From Paenibacillus taiwanensis DSM 18679 (lineage in GTDB: Bacteria; Bacillota; Bacilli; Paenibacillales; Paenibacillaceae): a DNA stretch of 64,000 bases. Shown in pieces: positions 35,587-44,600 of the stretch; within the stretch, counting starts at the first letter, position 1; each line of letters opens with the position of its first letter. A model generated the notes under the pieces. The model saw only the letters and a program-made list of their open reading frames with translations, did no database searches and was not told the DNA's origin. The stretch lies in assembly GCF_000425125.1 (NCBI RefSeq), contig NZ_KE384307.1, forward strand, positions 1-64,000. Direction: 5' to 3'. The translations under genes were made by a program, and so were the position numbers.

Positions 35587-35617
35587 CAGCCACATACATT
35601 GATGGAGGTGTATAACC

Positions 35618-36844
35618 ATGTTATTAACAGCTATAGAGCCCGCACAATATGTGAGGCAGCATATTGTGCCTATTGTGAATGAGTTCCGTAAGCTGCAACA
35701 GCCCGACGGCCGCGTCCAAGCGAATTATGACTTAGCGGATGAATGGCTGGACAAGCTTCTGCCGTCTGTTCGTCACATATATGAGATTTTGCTCATGCCT
35801 GAAATGGCAGCTGCGTTTGAGGCAGACGTTGCAGAATGGCGGCAAAATGGGCTTGATTCCATTCCTTATTTCGATCATTCGTTAAAATGCTTTGTTCCCC
35901 CTGCTCCTCAAACTTTTTCTTTTATTATTGCGCCATTAGTAGCGACAAATGGGCCTGCACCAAAAGGGCATTTTCTCGAGTGTTTCCTCGTCCTGCGTGA
36001 AGAACCCGTGGAATTGGAAGGCGTATCGGCAATGCTTCCGCATCCGAAAAACGGATGCCAATCCTGTCGATTGATTACAGGCTCGACGGGGATTATGATG
36101 GGCAATTGTATCGTGTTTTTCCCAGAAAATATTAAAACGAAGGAAAAAGTAGAGAGCCAATCATTCGCCATGTTTTTCTTTAACAAATTTCAGCTAATTT
36201 ACTTAACGGAAACGTTCCCGCGTGTAATGCAGCTGTTTGGTACAGGATGGGTATCCGATGCTCTTTCTACTGAATCGGTATATCGTGCCCGCTCCGTATG
36301 GGGGTATTTGCACGATTATTATCATCATAATGGCCCACGCCCGTTTGATACTAATTTGCAGGTGAAGTTGAACTTTTTTGTAGGCATTTTGGAAGAAATT
36401 AAAGTGGATTGTCAGTCCGTCGTAGCTGCTTGTGAATTGGATGTACCTTTTGGAAGGGAGATAGCGGAGTATATATTATTTGAACGGATGCTTCGTTATC
36501 CGAATCAGCCGGATGCAAAGACAAACTTTGATGCAGGGACAGGGCTGTTTTTGTTTGAATGGTTAATGAAAAATGGGACTTGTTTCGAAGTTTCTGAGCA
36601 AGGATTGCGGTTAAGTCTGGAACAATGCGTAGAAGATATTAAGCGGCTCGTAAGCGAAGTGGAGGACATTGAACGTATCGAGGATGACGAGCAATTTAAG
36701 GCAGCAGCAAAACAGTATGTAAGAAAGTACTTGCCAGAGGGTGTTGACAAGGAGAAGTTTGCGATGCCGGATTTGTATGCCCGCTATATTGGTCATACAT
36801 TCGGGGAACCCAAACTGTTGGACTTTTCCCAATTGCCGTATTAA
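35618..36844 (+). CDS. DUF6421-like protein, function unknown
   Basis: A 408-residue soluble protein. The central block YLHDYYHHNGPRPFD near residue 228, followed by LKLNFFVGILEEIKVDCQSVV-like sequence (KLNFFVGILEEIKVDC), and the C-terminal PDLYARYIGHTF recall the DUF6421 family, which has no known activity. The clustered His residues in HDYYHH and the acidic residues in the next helix could bind metal. It sits between exporter genes and the free ACP, 31 and 43 bases from its neighbours, so it is part of the operon and might act on the ACP-bound or exported intermediate. Confidence 0.6.
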   Translation: MLLTAIEPAQYVRQHIVPIVNEFRKLQQPDGRVQANYDLADEWLDKLLPSVRHIYEILLMPEMAAAFEADVAEWRQNGLDSIPYFDHSLKCFVPPAPQTFSFIIAPLVATNGPAPKGHFLECFLVLREEPVELEGVSAMLPHPKNGCQSCRLITGSTGIMMGNCIVFFPENIKTKEKVESQSFAMFFFNKFQLIYLTETFPRVMQLFGTGWVSDALSTESVYRARSVWGYLHDYYHHNGPRPFDTNLQVKLNFFVGILEEIKVDCQSVVAACELDVPFGREIAEYILFERMLRYPNQPDAKTNFDAGTGLFLFEWLMKNGTCFEVSEQGLRLSLEQCVEDIKRLVSEVEDIERIEDDEQFKAAAKQYVRKYLPEGVDKEKFAMPDLYARYIGHTFGEPKLLDFSQLPY

Positions 36845-36887
36845 TGGATGTCAGATCATTATCATAAAGCAGTGTGGAGGATGACTT

Positions 36888-37151
36888 ATGAGCCTTTCAG
36901 ATGAGGTCAGACAGGTTGTTCTGGAAATATTAGCAATAGATTTGGATGAGCATTTGCCAGAGGATCATACGTTGCTTAAACAGTACGGCATGGATTCTGT
37001 AGCTATGATTCGGCTTGCCGTTGCTGTGGAGAAGCGATTTGGTGTGAAATTTAAAGGTAGAGATCTGCTTGAACGTAACTTTGCGTCTATAGGTGATATG
37101 GTGAACTTACTTTTGGACAAACAGCAGCGTGCGACGAAAGTGCCAGAATAA
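36888..37151 (+). CDS. Stand-alone acyl/peptidyl carrier protein
   Basis: An 87-residue carrier with QYGMDSVAMIRLAV; Ser37 would carry the phosphopantetheine arm. Helix I (DEVRQVVLEILAI) and helix III are typical. It lies between the DUF6421-like gene and a BtrH-like acyltransferase, with an adenylation enzyme after that. The most economical reading is that the adenylation enzyme charges this carrier and the BtrH-like enzyme moves the acyl group on, as in butirosin-type pathways. Confidence 0.85.
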   Translation: MSLSDEVRQVVLEILAIDLDEHLPEDHTLLKQYGMDSVAMIRLAVAVEKRFGVKFKGRDLLERNFASIGDMVNLLLDKQQRATKVPE

Positions 37152-37171
37152 TAGGGAGTAGGGGGAATCTC

Positions 37172-38134
37172 ATGAGCAGCAGCTTGCTGAAGGCAGTCGA
37201 GCATGCCGGGAAATATTTTAACTGCTGGAAATATGAATTGAGCGGCTATTTAAATGGTAGAGGGCTGCCTGTGGACTATTTATTTTACAATGCATTAGAA
37301 AGTTCAGACCAAGTGCTTGCCCAAATTATGCATCAGAAAAAAAATCGATGGGTATATGACACGACATGCTTGCGTAACGAAAAGCAACTGCACTTGATTG
37401 GCGTCAACCTGGTGCGGAAACGTTTGGACTCGTTTGATCAGCTTGCTGCGCTTGTCCCGAAGGTCATTGATCATTCGAGTTCAATTTTACTGCTGCTGGA
37501 TTCTTTCTATGTTCCGCACAAAGAACATTACGAAACTGCTCATACTCCTCACTCTTACGTCATTACTGCTTACCAATACGATGACATCCTACAGGATACG
37601 GTTTACAACTTGGTCGATATTGTGATCGATGATTATGGAGATTTCCCTTACGCTGCATCAGACCTGAAGCAAATGTATGAGCTTAGCTGGCCAGCTAATC
37701 GAGCCGTAGCCTATTTTGAAATGGGACAGGACAGCTATATTCAAAAGGAACAAATACTAGACGCATATGATCGTCATCTGAAGCAGCATAGCGACAGTTA
37801 CGCACTGCATGATCTAGTTATTTCTGGGCTTGATCGCTTTGATGGTTTCACTGACCATAAAGAGCGGCTGTATCACTTGGACATGGCGTATACATTTCTG
37901 GCTGGCTCTCGTTATTTGTACGCTAGATTTTTGAAAATTATTGGATTTCAAGCCGCGAGCGAGGCCTACTACGAAGCTGGCGAGCAAGCAGAGAGCTTGT
38001 CGAATATGTATAGACGCTACGGGCTAATTGACGAAGTTGACAGTGAAGAGCTGATAGAGGAGTGCAATCGGATGAAAGAGCTGGATCAGTCAGCGCTGTG
38101 TGCCGCGCGTCAACAAGCTCTTATATCCGGATAA
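37172..38134 (+). CDS. BtrH-like ACP-dependent aminoacyl/acyl transferase
   Basis: A 320-residue protein whose first half matches the BtrH N-terminal (papain-like) domain. It has a Cys in KYFNCWKYELSGYLNGRGL (Cys18), LLLLDSFYVPHKEHYETAH and His127 in HTPHSYVITAYQYDD, with Asp110 in LLLDSFY, a plausible catalytic set. BtrH transfers an aminoacyl group from an ACP to the antibiotic. The C-terminal half is helical (residues 180-320). Immediate neighbours are a free ACP and an adenylation enzyme, so this protein likely moves the activated amino acid to a PKS carrier, an amine or the exported product. Confidence 0.65.
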   Translation: MSSSLLKAVEHAGKYFNCWKYELSGYLNGRGLPVDYLFYNALESSDQVLAQIMHQKKNRWVYDTTCLRNEKQLHLIGVNLVRKRLDSFDQLAALVPKVIDHSSSILLLLDSFYVPHKEHYETAHTPHSYVITAYQYDDILQDTVYNLVDIVIDDYGDFPYAASDLKQMYELSWPANRAVAYFEMGQDSYIQKEQILDAYDRHLKQHSDSYALHDLVISGLDRFDGFTDHKERLYHLDMAYTFLAGSRYLYARFLKIIGFQAASEAYYEAGEQAESLSNMYRRYGLIDEVDSEELIEECNRMKELDQSALCAARQQALISG

Positions 38135-38176
38135 AAGGGTGATTCAGCAAAGGATAGGGGAGAGGAGAGTCGTGAA

Positions 38177-39772
38177 ATGACGATTAGTCAGTTGAAGCCA
38201 TGCTGTGTGGGGCAGCGTCTATCTGAATTGGCCGCTAGGATGCCGGATCAAGCTGCTGTTGTGCACGACGAAACAAGCTTAACCTACATGCAGCTTAATT
38301 ACTGGAGTGAGCAATTTGCAAGGCGCTTAGTTGGCATGGGCATGAAGCAGGGCGAACGTGTATGTGTAATGACATATAAAGATGTTCGTCTTTTGATTGC
38401 GATCTACGGCTGCTTTAAGGCGGGGGCCGTCTTTGTACCGCTCGATGCCGGCAATCCTGATACACGCTTAAAGTATATTCTCGACAGTGCGCAGCCTTGT
38501 GCTGTAGTGGCGCCTGTAGAGGCTGGTGAACGCCTAGCCAGTCTGACGCCTGAATTAAAGCATATCCCGTCGGAAGAACTGCTGGCTCATGCCCATACCG
38601 AGCAATGGAGTACGCAGATGCATATGAGCCCCGCAATTGCGCTGCCAGCGGTAAGTCTGGATGCACCTGCTTACTGTATGTTCACCTCTGGATCAACAGG
38701 CTCGCCCAAAGGTGTTGTCATCCGCCACGACAGTCTAGTTGCGTTCTTTGAAGCAGCAAACGCACATATGAGCTTAAACGAAAGTTCCAAATGTTTGAAC
38801 CTGGCGCCATTTTTCTTTGATGCTGTAGTAGTGGACACCTTCTATCCTTTGTATCGAGGGGCGACTGTTTATTTATACGATGGTTTGATTTTGCCAACAA
38901 CGGTACTGGGAATGGTGGAGGAGGAAGGAATCACACAATTTACAGCCGTAGCTCCGATATTAACGATGATTGCAGACAGTGGTACGATGGATGATTACAA
39001 TTTGAACAGTGTTAAGACGATATGGACAGGAGCAGATGTGTTAAATGTCAAAGCCACGCAGCAGTGGCTGAGCCGAATTCCTGGTCTTAAAATTGTAAAT
39101 GGATACGGTCCAACAGAAGCAACTTGTGCTTGCTTGGCGTATCCGATTACGGAGTTGGAGCCAGATCGCGTAGAGCCTTATCCGATTGGCAAGCCATTAG
39201 CTGGTATTCATATTCGAATCGTGGACGAGCATTTGCAGCCCCTCCCGCAAGGAGAAGCAGGAGAGCTGCTAGTAAGTGGAATTCAAATTTTGGATGCGTA
39301 TTGGGATAATGCGGAAGAAACCCGCAAGCGCATTGTGTCAATGTCGGGCCTACAGTATTATCGCACAGGCGATATTTGTTATCTTGATCATAGCGGGAAT
39401 GTACATTATATCGGCAGAGCTGACGATGAGATCAAAATACGGGGTCGGCGCATAAATTTGAATGAGATTAGACAGGCCTTGTTTGCGCAATCGATTGTGT
39501 TGGATGCGACAATATTTGTGGTGGAGGATGACATCCACGGCAAGCTGTTGACCGTAGTTGCTGAAGTGGATGTCCCCCTGACGGAAGCTGTTGGCGAAGC
39601 TGTGTTAATAGGTCTGGAGAAGCAGCTTCCGTCCTATATGGTACCAAGGCGCCTTGTGTTAACGAAGCAACTGCCAAAGCTGCCTTCAGACAAAACAGAC
39701 AAACAGAAACTGATCAAGTTTGTCCAGTCCTCTAAAATGAACAACAGCGGTATTTTAATCTATGCGGAATGA
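38177..39772 (+). CDS. Stand-alone amino acid adenylation enzyme
   Basis: A 531-residue ANL-superfamily enzyme without carrier or condensation domain. Core motifs: MFTSGSTGSPKGVVIRHDSL (A3), NLAPFFFDAVVVDTF (A4), NGYGPTEATCAC (A5), YRTGDICYLDHSGNVHYIGRADDEIKIRGRRI (A7-A8, partial runs) and LPSDKTDKQKL with the catalytic Lys. Pocket residues aligned to PheA: Asp215 (a free-amino acid anchor), Ala216, Val219, Trp283, Gly285, Gly309, Cys317 and Ala318. Asp215 suggests an alpha-amino acid; the pocket matches no code I know. It likely charges the nearby free ACP. Confidence 0.85.
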   Translation: MTISQLKPCCVGQRLSELAARMPDQAAVVHDETSLTYMQLNYWSEQFARRLVGMGMKQGERVCVMTYKDVRLLIAIYGCFKAGAVFVPLDAGNPDTRLKYILDSAQPCAVVAPVEAGERLASLTPELKHIPSEELLAHAHTEQWSTQMHMSPAIALPAVSLDAPAYCMFTSGSTGSPKGVVIRHDSLVAFFEAANAHMSLNESSKCLNLAPFFFDAVVVDTFYPLYRGATVYLYDGLILPTTVLGMVEEEGITQFTAVAPILTMIADSGTMDDYNLNSVKTIWTGADVLNVKATQQWLSRIPGLKIVNGYGPTEATCACLAYPITELEPDRVEPYPIGKPLAGIHIRIVDEHLQPLPQGEAGELLVSGIQILDAYWDNAEETRKRIVSMSGLQYYRTGDICYLDHSGNVHYIGRADDEIKIRGRRINLNEIRQALFAQSIVLDATIFVVEDDIHGKLLTVVAEVDVPLTEAVGEAVLIGLEKQLPSYMVPRRLVLTKQLPKLPSDKTDKQKLIKFVQSSKMNNSGILIYAE

Positions 39773-39801
39773 GCTAAATGAGGATAGTGTGTGCTGCGCT
39801 G

Positions 39802-40350
39802 TTATTCGCTAGTCTGAGGCGGATACATAATATGGATGCCAACTTCGATAGTGCGCGGTTCGCCAAGAAAAGGAAGTTGAAGCGTTGCCCGTTTCTTGTG
39901 ACGATCTACTTTTTTGATGAGATTTTCCATTCCTTGAAGAGGTCCGGCTACGACTTGAATATTTGAATTTGTAAGTATTTGTAAGGTGGAGTACTCAACA
40001 ATTTCTTTGGCATCGAGCAGTTTCAGTAAGTGCTCGATTTCAACATCGTGGATGGAGGAGAGTTGAAAGGACTCGGGATTGTGCTCGTTCTTTCGACCGT
40101 TTGTTAACATACGTAGTACATGAGGGATGCGTCTTAAGGCATGGTAGCGGTCAGCGTTCATGCTTGTCTGGATCAGGACGTACCCTGGAAACATTTTTCT
40201 AAGTACATGTTGAGTGTGTCCTTGTTTCTTTTCGGGAACTTTACGTTTCGGTACTAATGAAATGAGCATTGATGGATCAAATTGCTGTTTAAGTGATCGC
40301 TGGACCGTTTCTTCTTGGCCCGTTTCTACAAAAAGGGCGTACCAGTGCAA
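39802..40350 (-). CDS. loaP: LoaP-type NusG paralogue (antiterminator)
   Basis: A 182-residue NusG-like protein. The TTG at 40350 is preferred: AAGGA lies nine bases upstream and the protein then begins MHWYALFVETGQEE as in LoaP, whereas the ATG at 40359 would touch the ribosome site. The NGN domain covers 1-110 (KMFPGYVLIQTSM, RIPHVLRMLTNGR) and a KOW motif follows (VVAGPLQGMENLIKKVDRHKKRA). LoaP of B. velezensis binds an RNA hairpin in PKS leaders and allows transcription through terminators of long operons. It lies opposite to, and between, the two halves of the cluster, convergent with the adenylation gene 30 bases away. Confidence 0.82.
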   Translation of the reverse strand: MHWYALFVETGQEETVQRSLKQQFDPSMLISLVPKRKVPEKKQGHTQHVLRKMFPGYVLIQTSMNADRYHALRRIPHVLRMLTNGRKNEHNPESFQLSSIHDVEIEHLLKLLDAKEIVEYSTLQILTNSNIQVVAGPLQGMENLIKKVDRHKKRATLQLPFLGEPRTIEVGIHIMYPPQTSE

Positions 40351-40451
40351 TAGAATCATTCCTTATTATTGGATTGTCTTGACTTTACTTGGAAGTAGTA
40401 TACAATCTATAAAATGAAAAAAAAGTCGAATTATAGAATTAATAAAATAAA

Positions 40452-40636
40452 TTGACATTATTTTTGTTATCCGCTACGATAATCGTGTATTTTGGTAGAT
40501 GTTAAAATATAAGTTTGTAGAAACGTGTAGCCGCTAGTTGATAGGTATCATAAAGTATAAGCGTATGTATTTAAGTATTTGTAAATGGTAGTCGATAGAC
40601 TAGGTCTTCCTTAATCGACGTTGCGGCGCGTTAAGG
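40452..40636 (+). promoter_or_regulatory. Promoter and structured leader of the PPTase/AT/PKS transcription unit
   Basis: TTGACA (40452-40457), 17 bases, TACGAT (40475-40480) form a good promoter, placing the start about 275 bases before the first gene. The leader contains CCTTAA (40609-40614) and TTAAGG (40631-40636) with inner CG pairs, a compact hairpin, and GTCGAT/ATCGAC arms upstream. A long structured leader fits control by the adjacent LoaP-type factor. Confidence 0.5.
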
Positions 40637-40762
40637 TGACACTAGTTCATATATGCGGTAAACAAGTAGTGTGCATCGTTGCAGGCGAACGGGGGAGGGT
40701 GTGTCCGCATGCAGCAATACCCTGCTTGCGCTTACGGTAGACGTGGGGAGGGATTGCCCATC

Positions 40763-41629
40763 ATGACTAGTGTGGAAAGGATTATACAGACGCGACTGGA
40801 TCATATGCCATCCCGTCCAGAGCGTATCACTTGTCATTTAAGGCTGCTCACAGCAAACCGGTACGATAAAGCGGTCATGACCGTATGTAGCTTGGTTGGC
40901 AAGCGAGCACACGTTGAGGAGTGGCTCCATCCGAGCGAAGCAGCGTATCTCGACAAGCTGCGATTCGTGAAGCGACGACAAAGTTATTTGGCTGGGCGTT
41001 ACGCAGCCAAGCGTGCTGTGGCAGCATGGATCGGTGCAGATATTCCGTTACGATGCATCGCAATTGGGCGCGGCCAGTTCGAGCAACCGATCGTCACCGT
41101 GAATAGTTATTCTAACATTCAGGTTAGCATTACGCATTGTGACGGTGGTGCAGCCGCTATCGCTTTTCATGAAGCGATTCCACTAGGCATTGATATGGAA
41201 CTTATCCAACAGGAGAAAGTGGATGTGTTAAAGAGCCAGCTTACAGCAAGTGAGTGTAACATGGTCAAACAGCTCCCATTTGCCCAAGCAGCATCTTTAA
41301 CACTGCTGTGGACGGCTAAAGAGTCACTGTCCAAAGTGCTGAAGACGGGATTAACGGTTCCGCCTCATTTTTATGAAACAGTTGATGTGGAAGCGAGCGC
41401 TTCCTCTGTGAATGGCCGTTACGCCTTTTTTCCGCAGTATCGCTTCCTTGCTTTTATTGCAGGTCCGTTTGTCTATGCTGTTACGTATCCTCATCAAGCC
41501 GCACTAACAACTCCTTTTGATCGCACACCACTTCTAATTCCCGCATTAGCACAGCAATTACGTGTAGATGGCCCGAATATTCACCGCTCATTTCGAAAGC
41601 TAGGAAATAGTTTAGGAGATAACTTATGA
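40763..41629 (+). CDS. 4'-phosphopantetheinyl transferase (Sfp type)
   Basis: A 288-residue Sfp-type enzyme that installs the phosphopantetheine arm on carrier domains. Seen: FVKRRQSYLAGRYAAKRAV, VSITHCDGGAAAIAF, the metal-binding LGIDMELI and LLWTAKESLSKVLKTGL, whose Asp, Glu and Lys residues form the active centre. Two in-frame ATGs have strong ribosome sites, 40709 (GGGGGAGGG) and 40763 (GGGGAGGG); the shorter form is given. The stop overlaps the start of the next gene by four bases, so the two are coupled. Confidence 0.87.
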   Translation: MTSVERIIQTRLDHMPSRPERITCHLRLLTANRYDKAVMTVCSLVGKRAHVEEWLHPSEAAYLDKLRFVKRRQSYLAGRYAAKRAVAAWIGADIPLRCIAIGRGQFEQPIVTVNSYSNIQVSITHCDGGAAAIAFHEAIPLGIDMELIQQEKVDVLKSQLTASECNMVKQLPFAQAASLTLLWTAKESLSKVLKTGLTVPPHFYETVDVEASASSVNGRYAFFPQYRFLAFIAGPFVYAVTYPHQAALTTPFDRTPLLIPALAQQLRVDGPNIHRSFRKLGNSLGDNL

Positions 41630-44600
41630 GCAAATCGATTGTGTTTATGTACGCTGGACAAGGGTCTCAGTATTATGGGATGGGACGAGCACTATTCGAA
41701 CAGGAGCCTGTGTTCCGCGATTGGCTGCTTCGACTTGATCAAGCAGCTTCTGAAATGATTGGCGAATCGGTGCTCGCCAAGCTGTACGATCCGAAGCAAA
41801 AGCAGTCAGAGCCTTTTGATCGGACTTTGTTTTCGCATCCTGCTATTTATATGATTGAGACTGCGTTGACGCAGCTCCTGTTCTCGTACGGTATATTTCC
41901 CGATTATGTACTGGGCGAAAGTATGGGTGAATTTGCTGCGGCAACTGCGGCAGGGATGGTGGGCTGGCAAGACGGGCTAGAGATGGTTATTGAGCAGGCA
42001 AAGACTCTTGACACCTATTGTGCAGCAGGCGGTATGCTCGCAATTTTAGACAATCCCTCCATATATACGGATAACAGCCTTCTGTATGAACAAAGTGAGA
42101 TTGCAGCTCAACTGTCAGATACCCATTTCGTTGTTACAGGGACACAAGGCGCCATTCAGACGATACAGACTTACTTACATCAACAATATATTGTACGTGA
42201 TCTACTCCCCGTAACCCATGCTTTTCATTCCAAGCTTATCGATCAGGCAGCAGCAGCCTACAAACATTATTTGTCGCAAAAAAAATTCATGCCCGGAAGT
42301 CTAGCTCTCGTATCTGGAATAAATGGAAAACTGATGCAGGAACTGCAAGCGGATTACTTGTGGCAGGTGATTCGTCAGCCTATTGCGCTGCAAAAAAGCT
42401 TTGAGACGCTTGCACATGAAGGGCCCGCCGTATTTATTGACCTAGGTCCTTCTGGGGGAATGGCGAATATGGCCAAGCGTTGCTTAACGACACAATTCGG
42501 GTCAGAAATGAAGCCGATCCTGACTCGTTTTCGACAAGATACGGCTTATTGGGACAGTCTGAAGCAAACACAACCGTATATTCGAACACCAAACAAATCG
42601 AATCAGCAGTCGGTGGATAGAAAGGACAACGCCTCTACTCATAAGCTGAACCACAAAGAGATATCCAAGCCAGAACATGCGACGAATCAAAAGTCGAATC
42701 CAAAGTCAAATCCAAAGTTGAATCATAAGGAGGCAACACCCATGAGGGCATATGTATTTCCTGGACAAGGTTCGCAGCAGCGCGGCATGGGAGAGGGGTT
42801 ATTTGACGAATATCCAGAAATGACAGCTTTAGCCGATCGTATTTTGGGATATTCCATCCAACAACTGTGTATGCAGGATCCAGATAACTTGCTTGGTCAG
42901 ACTCAATATACGCAACCAGCACTTTATGTTGTGAATGCGCTTCATTATTTAAAGGCAGTACAGGAGTTTGGTCCCCCGAATATTGCCGCCGGCCACAGCC
43001 TAGGAGAGTACAATGCACTATACGCAGCGGGAGCCTTTGATTTTGAAACGGGGCTTCGTCTTGTGCAGCGCCGCGGTGTTTTAATGAGCCAAGCTAGCGG
43101 TGGGGGAATGGCTGCGGTAATCGGATTAGACGAGGACAAGCTTCGACAAGTGCTAGAGGATCACGGTCTTGATCAGATCGATATCGCCAATTACAACCAT
43201 TTGACGCAAATTGTCATCTCAGGTCCACAAGCGGATATGCTGCAAGCACAGCAGGTTTGCGAAACAGCAGGCGCTCGTCTCGTTATTCCGTTGAAGGTGA
43301 GCGGCGCATTTCATTCTCGAATGATGACAGCAGCTTACGATAGCTTTAACGATTTTTTGAAAGAGTTCTCTTTTGGCACGCTCACCATACCCGTAGTGTC
43401 AAATGTGACAGCAAGGCCATATGAACAGCAGCAGTTAAAGCAACATTTAGCAAGTCAAATTACACATGCTGTTAGGTGGACCGATACCATTCGATATCTG
43501 ATGGGATTGGGGGTTGAAGAATATAAGGAGATCGGGCCTGGCAACGTGTTAACGAAGCTGATCGCATCCATTCGGAAGGAAGCGACCCCTATTCTGCTGC
43601 CAAACGATACTCCTGCTGAGGATGTCGGACAGTTAGATCAGCAAGAAGAACTTGCATCGGTGCAGAATACGATCGGAATGACGCTTGGTGATCCTCATTT
43701 CAAGCAGGATTATGGGCTTCAATACGCTTATATGATTGGTGCGATGTACAAGGGGATCGCCTCAACACAAATGGTCGTGAGAGCAGGGCGAGCAGGTATG
43801 CTAGGTGTGTATGGGGCAGGGGGACTTAGCTTAGATCAAGTGGAAGCATCGATTCGCACCATTCAACAACAATTGTCGAATGGTGAGTCTTATGGCATCA
43901 ACCTACTGCATGATCCCGAGCATCCGGAGAAGGAAGAGCAGTTGGTTGATCTGTATTTGCAATATGGTGTACCCATTGTCGAAGCGTCCGCTTATATGGC
44001 TGTAAATGCGGCTTTGGTTCGCTACCGTGCTTGTGGGCTAAGTCGTCAACCAGATGGAGGCGTACACCTTCGAAATCGAATTATTGCGAAGGTATCGCGG
44101 CCAGAGGTGGCTATTTCATTTCTAAGCCCGGCTCCAGAACGGATCATATCCAAGCTGCTGCTTGCAGGCAGTATTACGTCGGAGGCAGCTGAACTTCTAA
44201 GGGAAGTGCCGATGGCGGATGATATTTCGGTAGAGGCTGATTCTGGCGGGCACACCGATCATCGTTCACCCTACACACTGCTGCCGGCAATGATTCGTCT
44301 GCGGGACGAGTACATGAAACGCTTTAACTACAGCAGGAGAATACGTATAGGAGCTGCTGGCGGCATAGGAACCCCTGAAGCAGCACTTGCAGCTTACGTA
44401 ATGGGTGCAGATTATTTGGTAACAGGATCAATCAATCAATGCACGGTCGAGGCCCATACTAGCGAGTCAGTTAAAGAACTGCTTCAGCAGGCGGATATTC
44501 AAGATATGGATTACGCTCCGGCTGGTGATATGTTTGAGCTTGGGGCAAAGGTACAAGTTTTAAAGAAGGGCGGATTTTTTTCTGCACGTGCGAACAAATT

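Noticed and set aside
40357-40359. ATG start for the LoaP-type gene
   Set aside because: It touches the ribosome site; TTG 40350 has correct spacing and yields the LoaP-like N-terminus.
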